A DNA stretch of 64,000 nucleotides, taken from positions 61,011 to 125,010 of the forward strand of contig DXMW01000030.1 of the NCBI GenBank assembly GCA_019414045.1, in the 5' to 3' direction. This document shows, in pieces, positions 26,977 through 36,968 of the stretch. Source of the DNA: Collinsella sp. (GTDB lineage Bacteria; Actinomycetota; Coriobacteriia; Coriobacteriales; Coriobacteriaceae). Numbering within the stretch: position 1 is the stretch's first letter; every line of letters begins with the position of its first letter. The notes beneath the pieces are model-generated. The model worked only from the letters and a program-made list of their open reading frames with translations, had not been told where the DNA came from and searched no databases. Both the position numbers and the translations under genes were made by a program.

Positions 26977-28323
26977 ATGGAACACGACCTCACACGCGGC
27001 AATGTCCTTAAGACCATCGCGGTCTTTGCCCTGCCTTATATGCTCTCGTACTTTTTGCAGATGCTCTACGGCATGGCCGACCTGTACATGATGGGGCAGT
27101 TTAGCGGCGCCGCCGGCATCACCGCCGTGGGCAACGGCGCGCAGACGCTCTATATCATTACCGTGACGCTCGTGGGCCTGGCCATGGGAACGACGGTTAT
27201 CGTCGGCCACGCCGTGGGTTCGCGTCGGTTTGACCGCGCCGAGACCGCCATCGGCAACACCATCACGCTCTTTATGGGTGTCTCGGTGGTGCTGGCCGCT
27301 GTCCTGCTCGCACTGTGTCCGCAGATCGTGGCGCTCATTGGCACGCCGGCCGAAGCGGTCGAAGGAACCGCCGCCTACCTGCGTATCTGCTTTATCGGCA
27401 TTCCCTTTATCGCCGCGTACAACATCCTCTCGGCCATCTTTCGCGGCCTAGGCGATTCGCGCTCGCCCATGTACGTGATTGGCGTGGCATGCATCATCAA
27501 TATCGCGCTTGATTATCTGTTTATCGGCCACATGAGGCTCGGCCCCGTGGGCGCGGCGCTCGGCACGGTAATCGCCCAGACGGCCAGCGTTGCCCTCGCG
27601 CTCGTGTGGCTCAAGAGCCGCCGCACGAACATCCACGTTAAGCGCAGCGACCTGCGCCCTCAGCCCGAGGTGCTCGGCAGCATTCTTAAGATCGGCGTGC
27701 CCGTGGCCGTGCAGGACGGCTGCATCCAGGTGGCGTTTATGTTCATCACCGTCATCGCCAACCACCGCGGTCTAGTCGACGCCGCCGCCGTGGGCCTGGT
27801 CGAAAAGATGATCAGCTTTTTGTTCATTGTGCCGAGTTCCATGGGCGCTACCGTCAGCGCACTCACGGCGCAAAACGCCGGCGCGGGCAAGGGCGACCGC
27901 GCGCGTCAGGTACTCAAGGACGCCATGACGATCTCGGTGGTGTACGGCTGCCTGATCACGGTGCTGATGTGGCTGGTGGCACCGGCGTTTATCGGCTTTT
28001 TTGCCAAGGACCCCGCGGTGGTCGCCGCCGGTACTGGCTATATGCACAGTTATATTTTCGACGCGATTTTTGCCGGCATCCACATTTGCTTTAGCGGCTT
28101 TTTCGCTGCATACGGCAAGAGCTACATCGGCTTTGCGCACAACGTGCTGGCCGTGGCGCTCATTCGCGTGCCCGGCGCCTGGCTGCTGTCGAATGCCTAT
28201 TCTGACACGCTGTTCCCCATGGGCATCGCCTCGCCGTGCGGGTCAATTCTGTCGGCGGTCATTTGCGTGATTGCATTTACCGTACTCAACCGCCGCGGGG
28301 TTTTTGACAAGCTGGCGGCGTAG
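26977..28323 (+). CDS. MATE-family efflux transporter
   Basis: This 448-residue protein with about 12 hydrophobic helices exports cationic compounds or metabolites using a sodium or proton gradient. It starts LTRGNVLKTIAVFALPYMLS and contains YGMADLYMMGQFSG, AVGNGAQTL and, in the second half, AVGLVEKMISFLFIVPSSMGATVSALTAQNAGAG, which are typical MATE repeats of the NorM/MepA group. GAAAG lies upstream of the ATG at 26977. It is divergent from the ABC exporter pair. Confidence 0.93.
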   Translation: MEHDLTRGNVLKTIAVFALPYMLSYFLQMLYGMADLYMMGQFSGAAGITAVGNGAQTLYIITVTLVGLAMGTTVIVGHAVGSRRFDRAETAIGNTITLFMGVSVVLAAVLLALCPQIVALIGTPAEAVEGTAAYLRICFIGIPFIAAYNILSAIFRGLGDSRSPMYVIGVACIINIALDYLFIGHMRLGPVGAALGTVIAQTASVALALVWLKSRRTNIHVKRSDLRPQPEVLGSILKIGVPVAVQDGCIQVAFMFITVIANHRGLVDAAAVGLVEKMISFLFIVPSSMGATVSALTAQNAGAGKGDRARQVLKDAMTISVVYGCLITVLMWLVAPAFIGFFAKDPAVVAAGTGYMHSYIFDAIFAGIHICFSGFFAAYGKSYIGFAHNVLAVALIRVPGAWLLSNAYSDTLFPMGIASPCGSILSAVICVIAFTVLNRRGVFDKLAA

Positions 28324-28409
28324 CGGGGCGACGCAAAATCGCCCTGATCGACGACATCATCAGCGACGGCCCAGCAACCTACGTGACGCAAGTCACGGTG
28401 CCGGTCTCT

Positions 28410-28588
28410 CTAGGCTAGACCGAGCCTCGCCTCTAACTCGGTCAACGCCTCAAAGGCATCGCGAGATGCACCCGCCGCGCGCTCGCGCTCGGCAACGCAA
28501 ATTCGCATCATTAAGCGCTCTTTTGCCTGCACTTGGGAATGCCTCGCGCGCCCTTCCACCTGCGAGCAATTGCGATTCTCGATATCCA

Positions 28589-28589
<1 letters not shown>
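28410..28589 (-). CDS. Small ORF translationally coupled to ligA, function unknown
   Basis: A 59-residue frame starts at the ATG 28589-28587, which overlaps the ligA stop as TAATG, with GGAGG 4 bp upstream inside the ligA end. The predicted protein is charged and helical (ERLMMRICVAERERAAGASR and then AFEALTELEARLGL). The coupling and ribosome site make it likely to be translated, but I recognise no family. It could be a nucleic-acid-related helper of LigA or merely a non-conserved reading frame. Confidence 0.5.
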
Positions 28590-30865
<2,276 letters not shown>

Positions 30866-31003
30866 TCACCATGGCGCCGAATAACCCTTTCGAACCGCAC
30901 CGAATCGGCAGCCGCCAGACTGGGGTGGATCGCGCGATTAAACCATGCCCTTGCCGTTTCTAAATGATCCGTTTTCCTCCGTCCCCAAGGAATCATCGCG
31001 AAA

Positions 31004-31041
31004 AGAGGGGGCTGCCCCGCGTTGGCGGGACAGCCCCCTCT
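31004..31041 (-). terminator. Strong terminator after htrA
   Basis: A 17-bp stem (AGAGGGGGCTGTCCCGC against GCGGGGCAGCCCCCTCT, one G-U type mismatch) with a 4-nt loop and TTTT on the minus strand, 27 bp past the stop. Confidence 0.9.
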
Positions 31042-31067
31042 GGCATCGGTATGTACAATACGACTCG

Positions 31068-32528
31068 TTAGAAACCCTGACCGTAGCCCTGGCCCTGGCC
31101 CTGCTGGCCGAGCAGCTCCTCCAGGTACTGGCGCAGCTGCTCATCGGTAATACCGCCGTTGCCAGTATCGGTTGCGCTGTCGTTCTGCTGCTGGTTCTGC
31201 AGCTCCTCGTCGGAGCCCAGCTCAACCGTGACCTTCTTCTCGTCCTTGCCGCGCATGAGCGTGATCTCGACCTTCTCGCCCACCTCGTGGCTGCGCAGCG
31301 CGATGATCAGGCCATCGGCGCTCGAAATCTCATCGTCGCCCAACTTGGTGATGACGTCGCCCTCCTGAATGCCGGCCTTGGCGGCAGGACCATCCTCAAC
31401 GACGCTCGCCACATACGCGCCGCTATCGGTGCTCAACTTGTTGGTGCGGGCGTTAAGCGCATTGACGCTCGAAAGCGTAGCGCCCATGTACGGATGCACC
31501 GGCGCCTTACCGTCGATGATCTGGTCGGCAATGTTCTTGGCATAGTTAACGGGAATGGCAAAACCCACGCCCGAACTGGAGCCCGAGTAGCTCTCGATGA
31601 GCGAGTTGATGCCCACGAGCTCACCGTTGTCGTTGACGAGCGCACCGCCGGAGTTGCCCGGGTTGATGGCGGCATCGGTCTGGATCATGTTGGCATAGAT
31701 GGTGTTACCGCTGGTAGAGCTCATGGCCGTGGAGCGATACAGCGCCGAGACGATGCCCGTGGAGACAGACTGCTCGTTGCCGAACGGCGAGCCGATCGCC
31801 ATGACCCACTCGCCCACGTTGAGCTTGGAGGAATCACCAATCTCGATCGGCGTGAGCTTGGAGGCGTCGGCGTCCTTGAGCTTGATGACGGCCAGGTCGC
31901 TCGAGGCGTCGTTGCCCACGAACTCGGCCTCATAGGTGGTGCCGTCGTCCATGGTCACCACGTACTGGTCATAGCCATCGACCACATGGTTGTTGGTGAG
32001 GATGTGACCCTCGGTATCGAGCACCACGCCCGAGCCGACGCTGCCCGAGCTATCCGACTCGTCAGCAGACTGCGAAAGCGAGCCATTCTGGCTACCGCTC
32101 GAAGTAGCAGTGATGGAAACAACGGAGGGCAGAGCCTTGGCAGAGACGGCCTCGGCCAGTGTGGTGTCCTCGGAGTCGATCGTGATCTTTTGCGTCGACG
32201 AGCCAGATGCGCCCGCCGTCACGGCATTTTTGCCGCCACCGATATCGAGCGTACCGCTCATAATGAGCACAATGACCAGCAGGGCGCCACAGGCGCAACC
32301 GGCGAGTGCCGTAATAAAGATCGGCAGCTTTTTGGTCTTGGTCTTGACCACCGTATGCTTGTTCACGACCTGCGCACCGCCCAGCGGCTGGCCGGTCTGT
32401 GTGTCATAGGCCTGCACGTAGGGAATGTTGCTACCGGCAGGCGTCGACTCCACCTGCACGCGCGGCTGCTGCTGAGTCTCGCCGGCATTGCCAACATCCT
32501 GGGGACGCTGGGAATCGTTCTCGCTCAT
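31068..32528 (-). CDS. HtrA/DegP-type membrane-anchored serine protease with PDZ domain
   Basis: This envelope quality-control protease has 486 residues: a Gln/Thr-rich cytoplasmic head (1-70), one TM helix (about 77-97), a trypsin-like domain and a PDZ domain (about 360-455). The catalytic triad is His in ILTNNHVVDGY, Asp in ASSDLAVIKL and Ser in NPGNSGGALV. The tail after PDZ is Gln/Gly-rich (LGQQGQGQGYGQGF) and is low-complexity. The start is the ATG at 32528, with GAAAGGA 8-9 bp upstream. It is a single-gene transcript. Confidence 0.95.
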   Translation of the reverse strand: MSENDSQRPQDVGNAGETQQQPRVQVESTPAGSNIPYVQAYDTQTGQPLGGAQVVNKHTVVKTKTKKLPIFITALAGCACGALLVIVLIMSGTLDIGGGKNAVTAGASGSSTQKITIDSEDTTLAEAVSAKALPSVVSITATSSGSQNGSLSQSADESDSSGSVGSGVVLDTEGHILTNNHVVDGYDQYVVTMDDGTTYEAEFVGNDASSDLAVIKLKDADASKLTPIEIGDSSKLNVGEWVMAIGSPFGNEQSVSTGIVSALYRSTAMSSTSGNTIYANMIQTDAAINPGNSGGALVNDNGELVGINSLIESYSGSSSGVGFAIPVNYAKNIADQIIDGKAPVHPYMGATLSSVNALNARTNKLSTDSGAYVASVVEDGPAAKAGIQEGDVITKLGDDEISSADGLIIALRSHEVGEKVEITLMRGKDEKKVTVELGSDEELQNQQQNDSATDTGNGGITDEQLRQYLEELLGQQGQGQGYGQGF

Positions 32529-32557
32529 AGCTGCGATCCTTTCGTCAAATAACCAAA

Positions 32558-32581
32558 GGCCCGCCAAACACGTGGCGGGCC
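32558..32581 (-). terminator. Stem-loop upstream of htrA
   Basis: A perfect 9-bp stem GGCCCGCCA/TGGCGGGCC, with TTTGG after it on the minus strand. It probably ends transcription from the regulator gene at 32737, but it lies only 30 bp before the htrA start and could instead be in the htrA leader. Confidence 0.5.
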
Positions 32582-32695
32582 ATCATTGTTCACGTTGAGT
32601 TGTACCCCAATATGCGGGCGTACGTGTACGAGAACGCAATCTTTTAGGAAGGCTTAAGTTCTGCTGCAAACTCGAAAGAAGCCCGCACCTGCGTC

Positions 32696-32735
32696 AAAAC
32701 CACCACAAAGGTGTCTGTCCCCTTTGTGGTGGAAA
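32696..32735. repeat. Family B palindromic repeat, copy 5
   Basis: AAAACCACCACAAAGGTGTC then CCCCTTTGTGGTGGAAA. It abuts the stop codon of the regulator gene at 32737. Confidence 0.85.
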
Positions 32736-32736
32736 T

Positions 32737-33399
32737 CTAGTCCTTAAACAGATAGCCCACGCCGCGGACGGTGGTGATGTGCGCCGCGATCTGCGGGCCC
32801 ACTTTGGAGCGGATGCGTCGGATGTGCACGTCGACGGTGCGCGTGCCGCCGCAGTACTCAAAGCCCCACACGCGGTGCAGCAGCACCTCGCGGCTGTAGG
32901 CACGGTTGGGGTGCGTCGCCAAAAAACTCAGCAGCGAGTACTCCATCAGCGTCAGGTCGATAGGCTCGTTATCGAGTGTCACCTGGTAGGTAGCCAGGTT
33001 AATCTCGAGGTTATCGATGTTGAGCACATCGTCAGCGGTAACGGTCTCCTCCTCGCCCATCAGGCGCTGCGCGCGAGCCTTGAGCTCGTTGGGCGTCGCC
33101 GTGGGGCATACAAAGTCGGCATGCGCGTGATTCGGCAGGCGCAGGGTGCCGAGCGCCTCGTCGTCGACGATCACCAGCATGGGAACGCCGCCGCGGTCGT
33201 CAAGCCACTTGGCAATCTGATCGATGCGGTCGCTGCGGATGCCATCGGAATCGAGAATCAGCAGGTCAAAGTCGTGCGCCGCGGTCGGCGAATCGGGGGT
33301 TGCCAGGCTCACCTCGACACCCAGGGTAGTCGTCAAGCTGCGGGCAAACTCGTGGAAGCGCGTCGTGCGCGCCATGAACAGGGCACTCTTTTCGGACAT
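32737..33399 (-). CDS. OmpR/PhoB-type winged-helix regulator with atypical receiver (GlnR-like)
   Basis: The 220-residue protein has a divergent receiver-like N-terminal domain (about 1-115) and a clear winged-helix output domain (about 125-220) with LTLMEYSLLSFLATHPNRAY, REVLLHRVWG and the RTVDVHIRRIRSKVG ... VRGVGYLF end. The receiver lacks the usual acidic pair at its start and has no neighbouring histidine kinase. It lies directly downstream of a glutamine synthetase-like gene on the same strand (50 bp apart). This matches actinobacterial GlnR, an orphan OmpR-type nitrogen regulator, in architecture; identity with GlnR is an inference. The start at 33399 has GGAGG 6 bp upstream. Confidence 0.85.
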   Translation of the reverse strand: MSEKSALFMARTTRFHEFARSLTTTLGVEVSLATPDSPTAAHDFDLLILDSDGIRSDRIDQIAKWLDDRGGVPMLVIVDDEALGTLRLPNHAHADFVCPTATPNELKARAQRLMGEEETVTADDVLNIDNLEINLATYQVTLDNEPIDLTLMEYSLLSFLATHPNRAYSREVLLHRVWGFEYCGGTRTVDVHIRRIRSKVGPQIAAHITTVRGVGYLFKD

Positions 33400-33449
33400 A
33401 TCGGCCTCCAAAGAAATGAGCTCAATCGTACTGGAACAAGCCAGCGCGA

Positions 33450-34787
33450 TTAGGAGTTCGCCAGGTAGTGCTTGATCTCCCACTCGGTGATCGTAGACTC
33501 AAACTTATGCCACTCGTCGCGCTTCTTTTTGAGGAAGAAGCTGTGGATGTGCTCGCCGAGGGCATCCTTCATAAACTGCGAGTCCTCAAACACGTCGAGC
33601 GCCTCTTTGAGCGAGCGCGGCAGCGGCGCGTAGCCGGCCTCGACCATCTGACGGTCGGTAAGCTTGAGCGTCTCGGCCGTGGCCTCGGGCGGGAGTTCCA
33701 GCTTGCGCTCGATGCCGTCCAGACCAGCCGCCAGCGTGACGGCGTTGACCAGGTACGGGTTGGCCATGGGGTCGGGACTGCGCAGCTCGATGCGCGTGGA
33801 CAGCGGCTTGCCGGGCTTGTAGACCGGGATGCGGACCATACTCGCGCGGTTGCGCAGGCCCCACGTGGCGTACTGCGGCACGGAGTCGCCACCCGTGGTG
33901 ATGCGCTTGTACGAGTTGACCGTGGGGTTGGTGATGGCGCTGATCTCGCGGGCATGCGCCAGAATACCGGCCATATAGTGCTTGGCGACGTCGGAGAGAT
34001 GGTACTTCTCGTCGTCCTCGCCCCAAAACACGTTGTTGCCGTCGTGGTCGAATAGCGACTGGCACAGGAACATAGCGCTGCCGTCCTCGCCCGCCAACGG
34101 CTTGGGCATAAAGGAGGCGTGGCAACCGCTCTCGTAGGCCTGCTGCTTAATGATGAGTTTGGCCGTGGTGATGGCGTCGGACATGCTCAGGGCCTCGGCG
34201 TGGCGCAGGCTCATGCCGTGCTGCGAGCGACCGGCGGCGTGGAAGGTGTACTCCACGGGCACGGACATCTTCTCGAGTGTGAGGACCGTGTTGCGGCGCA
34301 GGTCGCGGGCTGCGTCACTCACCGAAAGATCGAAGTAGCCCACGTTGTCGAGCGGCTCGGGGGTGTGCTCGTCGGGGAAGTAATAGTACTCCAGCTCGGC
34401 ACCCACATTGAGCAGGTAGCCGGCCTTCTCGGCCTTGCGGAACATGCGGCGCAGGGCATCGCGCGGGTCGCCGGCAAACGGCTTGCGATCGGGAGTGCAC
34501 ACGTCGCAGAAAACGCGTGCAACGCCGTTATGGCTCGGGCGCCACGGCAAAATCTGGAAGGTCGAAGCATCGGGAAACGCCAGCATGTCGGCTTCCTCGG
34601 GTGTGGCAAAGCCCTCGATGGCGGAGCCGTCAAAGCCAATACCCTCCTCAAAAGCGACCTCGAGGTCCTCGGGGCTAATGGCAAAGTTCTTGAGGCGGCC
34701 GAGAATGTCGACAAACCACAGACGCACAAAGCGGATGTCACGCTGCTCTACGGAGCGGAGTACGTAATCGATGTTCTGCTGGTTCAT
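33450..34787 (-). CDS. Glutamine synthetase type I-like protein lacking three metal ligands
   Basis: The 445-residue chain is a full-length GS-I fold: FDGSAIEGF near the N-terminus, ELEYYYF (Glu131 and Glu133), NPTVNSYKR, RNRASMVRIP and RIELRSPD (Glu334). However, the site usually written HHE...QHE reads FHAAGRSQHG, so both metal-binding glutamates are Ala184 and Gly191. The normal GSGMHxHQS reads GSAMFLCQS, so the metal-binding His is Phe240. In an active GS these residues hold the n1 and n2 metals, so normal glutamine synthesis is doubtful. It may be a GS-like ligase with another substrate or a regulatory protein. AAAGGGGAG precedes the ATG at 34787. Most annotators would call it glnA; I leave the symbol empty. 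Confidence 0.85.
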   Translation of the reverse strand: MNQQNIDYVLRSVEQRDIRFVRLWFVDILGRLKNFAISPEDLEVAFEEGIGFDGSAIEGFATPEEADMLAFPDASTFQILPWRPSHNGVARVFCDVCTPDRKPFAGDPRDALRRMFRKAEKAGYLLNVGAELEYYYFPDEHTPEPLDNVGYFDLSVSDAARDLRRNTVLTLEKMSVPVEYTFHAAGRSQHGMSLRHAEALSMSDAITTAKLIIKQQAYESGCHASFMPKPLAGEDGSAMFLCQSLFDHDGNNVFWGEDDEKYHLSDVAKHYMAGILAHAREISAITNPTVNSYKRITTGGDSVPQYATWGLRNRASMVRIPVYKPGKPLSTRIELRSPDPMANPYLVNAVTLAAGLDGIERKLELPPEATAETLKLTDRQMVEAGYAPLPRSLKEALDVFEDSQFMKDALGEHIHSFFLKKKRDEWHKFESTITEWEIKHYLANS

Positions 34788-34921
34788 GTCGCTCCCCTTT
34801 CTTTCGGGCGGGTTTCGACTGGTCTATATCGCAGATACTATCGCAGAAAAATGTTTCCGCAGGGTTAAAGCGTATCAAGCGCTCAAAAAACGTGTGCGAA
34901 CAGGCAGTTGCGAACGAGTAG

Positions 34922-35944
34922 TTAGCGCGAGGTCGAAGCGCGGTGTTCGATTTGGCCGGGGACCTCGATGCGCTTGGGGGCGAGCTTTGCTGCATCGCCC
35001 ACCGTAGTGGTAACGACGTCGATGCGCTCGGACAGGCGCTCGACTACGCGCTCGGCAATGGTAAGGGTGTCTTGCGCGGCCGTGGTCACACCGCCAAAGA
35101 GCACGTGGTTCCAGGGATAGTCGTCAAACGTTGCGATCTTGAGACCCGCCGGCAACGAGGGCCCCAGCTGGGCCAGCGCCTCGGTCAGGCGCAGGAAAAC
35201 CAGACCGTTGACGGCAATGAGGCCGAGCTTTTTACCCGCATAGCCGCGGATGGTCTCGTCCAGGCGACTGACACCCTCGACACCACCGTCCGCCAAGGTG
35301 ACGACCTCGCCGGCCAGGCCGCGGCGCGAGAGCTCATCGGCAAACGCCTCGGCGCGTTCGCGACGCACGGGGCTGTCGTCGCTTGCCTCGGTGAGCAGGC
35401 ACAGGCGCTCGCTGCCCGCAGAGGCCAAGGCGTCTACCAGGCCGGCGACCAGCTCACGGTTGTTGGAGGTCACCAGATCGACACCGCCGTCGGCAACATC
35501 GCGGTCGAGCAGCACGACGGGCAGGCGTCCCGCAGCCGCGGCGATCGCCTTGTCGTTGCCTCCGCAGGTATTGACGACCAGACCGTCCACGCCGGCATCG
35601 ATAAGTCTGGTGAGCGACTCTGCTTCCTTGGCGGAATCATTGCCGCTAATGGCAGTCATAAGCGAGCAGCCGCGCGCGGCGGCACTAGCGGAAAGCCCTT
35701 CGAGCATGGCGCTGGAGAACGGGTTGGCGATGTCGGCCAAGATCACGCCGATGAGGTTGGTACGCGAGCTGCGCAGATTGCGCGCGGCGGCACGTGGACG
35801 ATAGCCGGTGCGCTCGATAACCGCCGCGATGCGCGCGCGAGTTTCCTCGGTCATCTGCCCGGGGCGGTTGTTGAGATAGCGCGAGACCGTGGCCGGGCTC
35901 ACGCCCGCCTCGGCGGCAATGTCCTTGATTCTCATCTGCGCCAT
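34922..35944 (-). CDS. LacI-family transcriptional regulator
   Basis: This 340-residue regulator has an N-terminal helix-turn-helix and hinge (MRIKDIAAEAGVSPATVSRY, LNNRPGQMTEETR, AARNLRSSRTNLIG) and a periplasmic-binding-protein-like effector domain (about 65-330). The start was set at the ATG 35944 (GGGGTG upstream); ATG at residue 4 is also possible. It precedes the GS-like gene on the same strand by 134 bp, so it could be co-transcribed with it, but no linked sugar operon is visible and the ligand is unknown. Confidence 0.88.
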   Translation of the reverse strand: MAQMRIKDIAAEAGVSPATVSRYLNNRPGQMTEETRARIAAVIERTGYRPRAAARNLRSSRTNLIGVILADIANPFSSAMLEGLSASAAARGCSLMTAISGNDSAKEAESLTRLIDAGVDGLVVNTCGGNDKAIAAAAGRLPVVLLDRDVADGGVDLVTSNNRELVAGLVDALASAGSERLCLLTEASDDSPVRRERAEAFADELSRRGLAGEVVTLADGGVEGVSRLDETIRGYAGKKLGLIAVNGLVFLRLTEALAQLGPSLPAGLKIATFDDYPWNHVLFGGVTTAAQDTLTIAERVVERLSERIDVVTTTVGDAAKLAPKRIEVPGQIEHRASTSR

Positions 35945-36066
35945 AGCGCACCCCGTTTCCCCATTGTCGGCAGTCTGAGCCATTTTAGGCATTTTTAATA
36001 ATTTCGGTTGCAAAACGCTGTAGGTGAGCAGCATCGTTTTGCGTCTCGAGCAGATGCGATGATGGG

Positions 36067-36759
36067 CTAGATAGACGAGTCTTTGGACAGCTCGAAATAG
36101 TCGGGATACAAGGCGATAACCGGGCCCTGTTCTTCGGGCATCAGGTGCAGGTGTATCTCTGCCAGATAGCTCGCCGCGTCGGTATCGCCCCTCTTAATGG
36201 CCTCGAGAATCCGGCGATGCTGTCGACGAATCGGCTCCCAATCCAAATCCTGCGACACCATACGCAACCAGTTGTATCGCTCAAAATGCGTGTTGATGCT
36301 CTTCATCCAATCCCACAACATGTGACGACCGGCAATCACAAAACACGTCTCATGGAACAGGTTGTCCAGATCGAAAAAGCGACGCGTTTCGCTATGGTCG
36401 AGCGACTCAGACTCGGCAAGAATCTGCCCGAGCCGATGCTTTTGCTCGGGCGTGGCGGCAGAGCAGCATTTAATGAGCACACTTCTCTCGAGTTTCTCGC
36501 GCAAGAAACAAGCGTTCTCGGCGCGCTCCATGCTGATCTTAGAGACGTAGGTGCCGCTCTTGGGACGCGTTTCCACCAGCTCCTGCTCGCGCAGACGCAC
36601 AAAGGACTCGCGAATGGGCGTTCGCCCGATTCCCGTCTCTTTTTCCAGGCCAATCGCCGAAAGACGCGTGCCGGGCTTGAGCTCGGCATAGATGATCTTG
36701 GAGCGCAATGCGCTGTATGCCTGATCTTGCAGGCTCTGATAATGCTGGTGTTGTTCCAT
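36067..36759 (-). CDS. GntR-family transcriptional regulator (FadR/FCD type)
   Basis: The 230-residue protein has the GntR winged helix at its start (LQDQAYSALRSKIIYAELKP, GIGRTPIRESFVRLREQELV) and a helical ligand-binding domain (about 85-220) with metal-ligand-type residues (DNLFHETCFVIAG; RRQHRRILEAIKRGD). It lies 209 bp downstream of the flavin oxidoreductase gene, same strand, which makes it a candidate regulator of that enzyme. Its ATG at 36759 has only a weak ribosome site. Confidence 0.9.
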   Translation of the reverse strand: MEQHQHYQSLQDQAYSALRSKIIYAELKPGTRLSAIGLEKETGIGRTPIRESFVRLREQELVETRPKSGTYVSKISMERAENACFLREKLERSVLIKCCSAATPEQKHRLGQILAESESLDHSETRRFFDLDNLFHETCFVIAGRHMLWDWMKSINTHFERYNWLRMVSQDLDWEPIRRQHRRILEAIKRGDTDAASYLAEIHLHLMPEEQGPVIALYPDYFELSKDSSI

Positions 36760-36880
36760 AAAGCTAAAGCCCTCGGATGAAGCTCACGGTTTGTCGAATA
36801 CCACGTAATACTATCGCATCCCCCATTCCCTCAGTTGAGGTGAAATAGGACGCGCTCGCGTCGCCAGCACCGCAAGAGCA

Positions 36881-36915
36881 AGCGGCGGCATCCCGAAACC
36901 CGGGACACCACCGCT
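36881..36915. terminator. Stem-loop between the oxidoreductase and GntR genes
   Basis: A 15-bp stem with several G-U pairs (AGCGGCGGCATCCCG against CGGGACACCACCGCT) and loop AAACC. It lies 54 bp past the oxidoreductase stop. The T-rich side (TGTTTTG) is on the plus strand, so its direction is uncertain. Confidence 0.4.
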
Positions 36916-36968
36916 GTTTTGCTATCGGATGGCGCAGAGACGCCTCTCCTCGTGCACCAAGGGGCTGA

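Noticed and set aside
28324..28407. Plus-strand coding remnant after the MATE gene
   Set aside because: A short open stretch (IALIDDIISDGPATYVT) has no start and runs opposite the end of the small coupled ORF.
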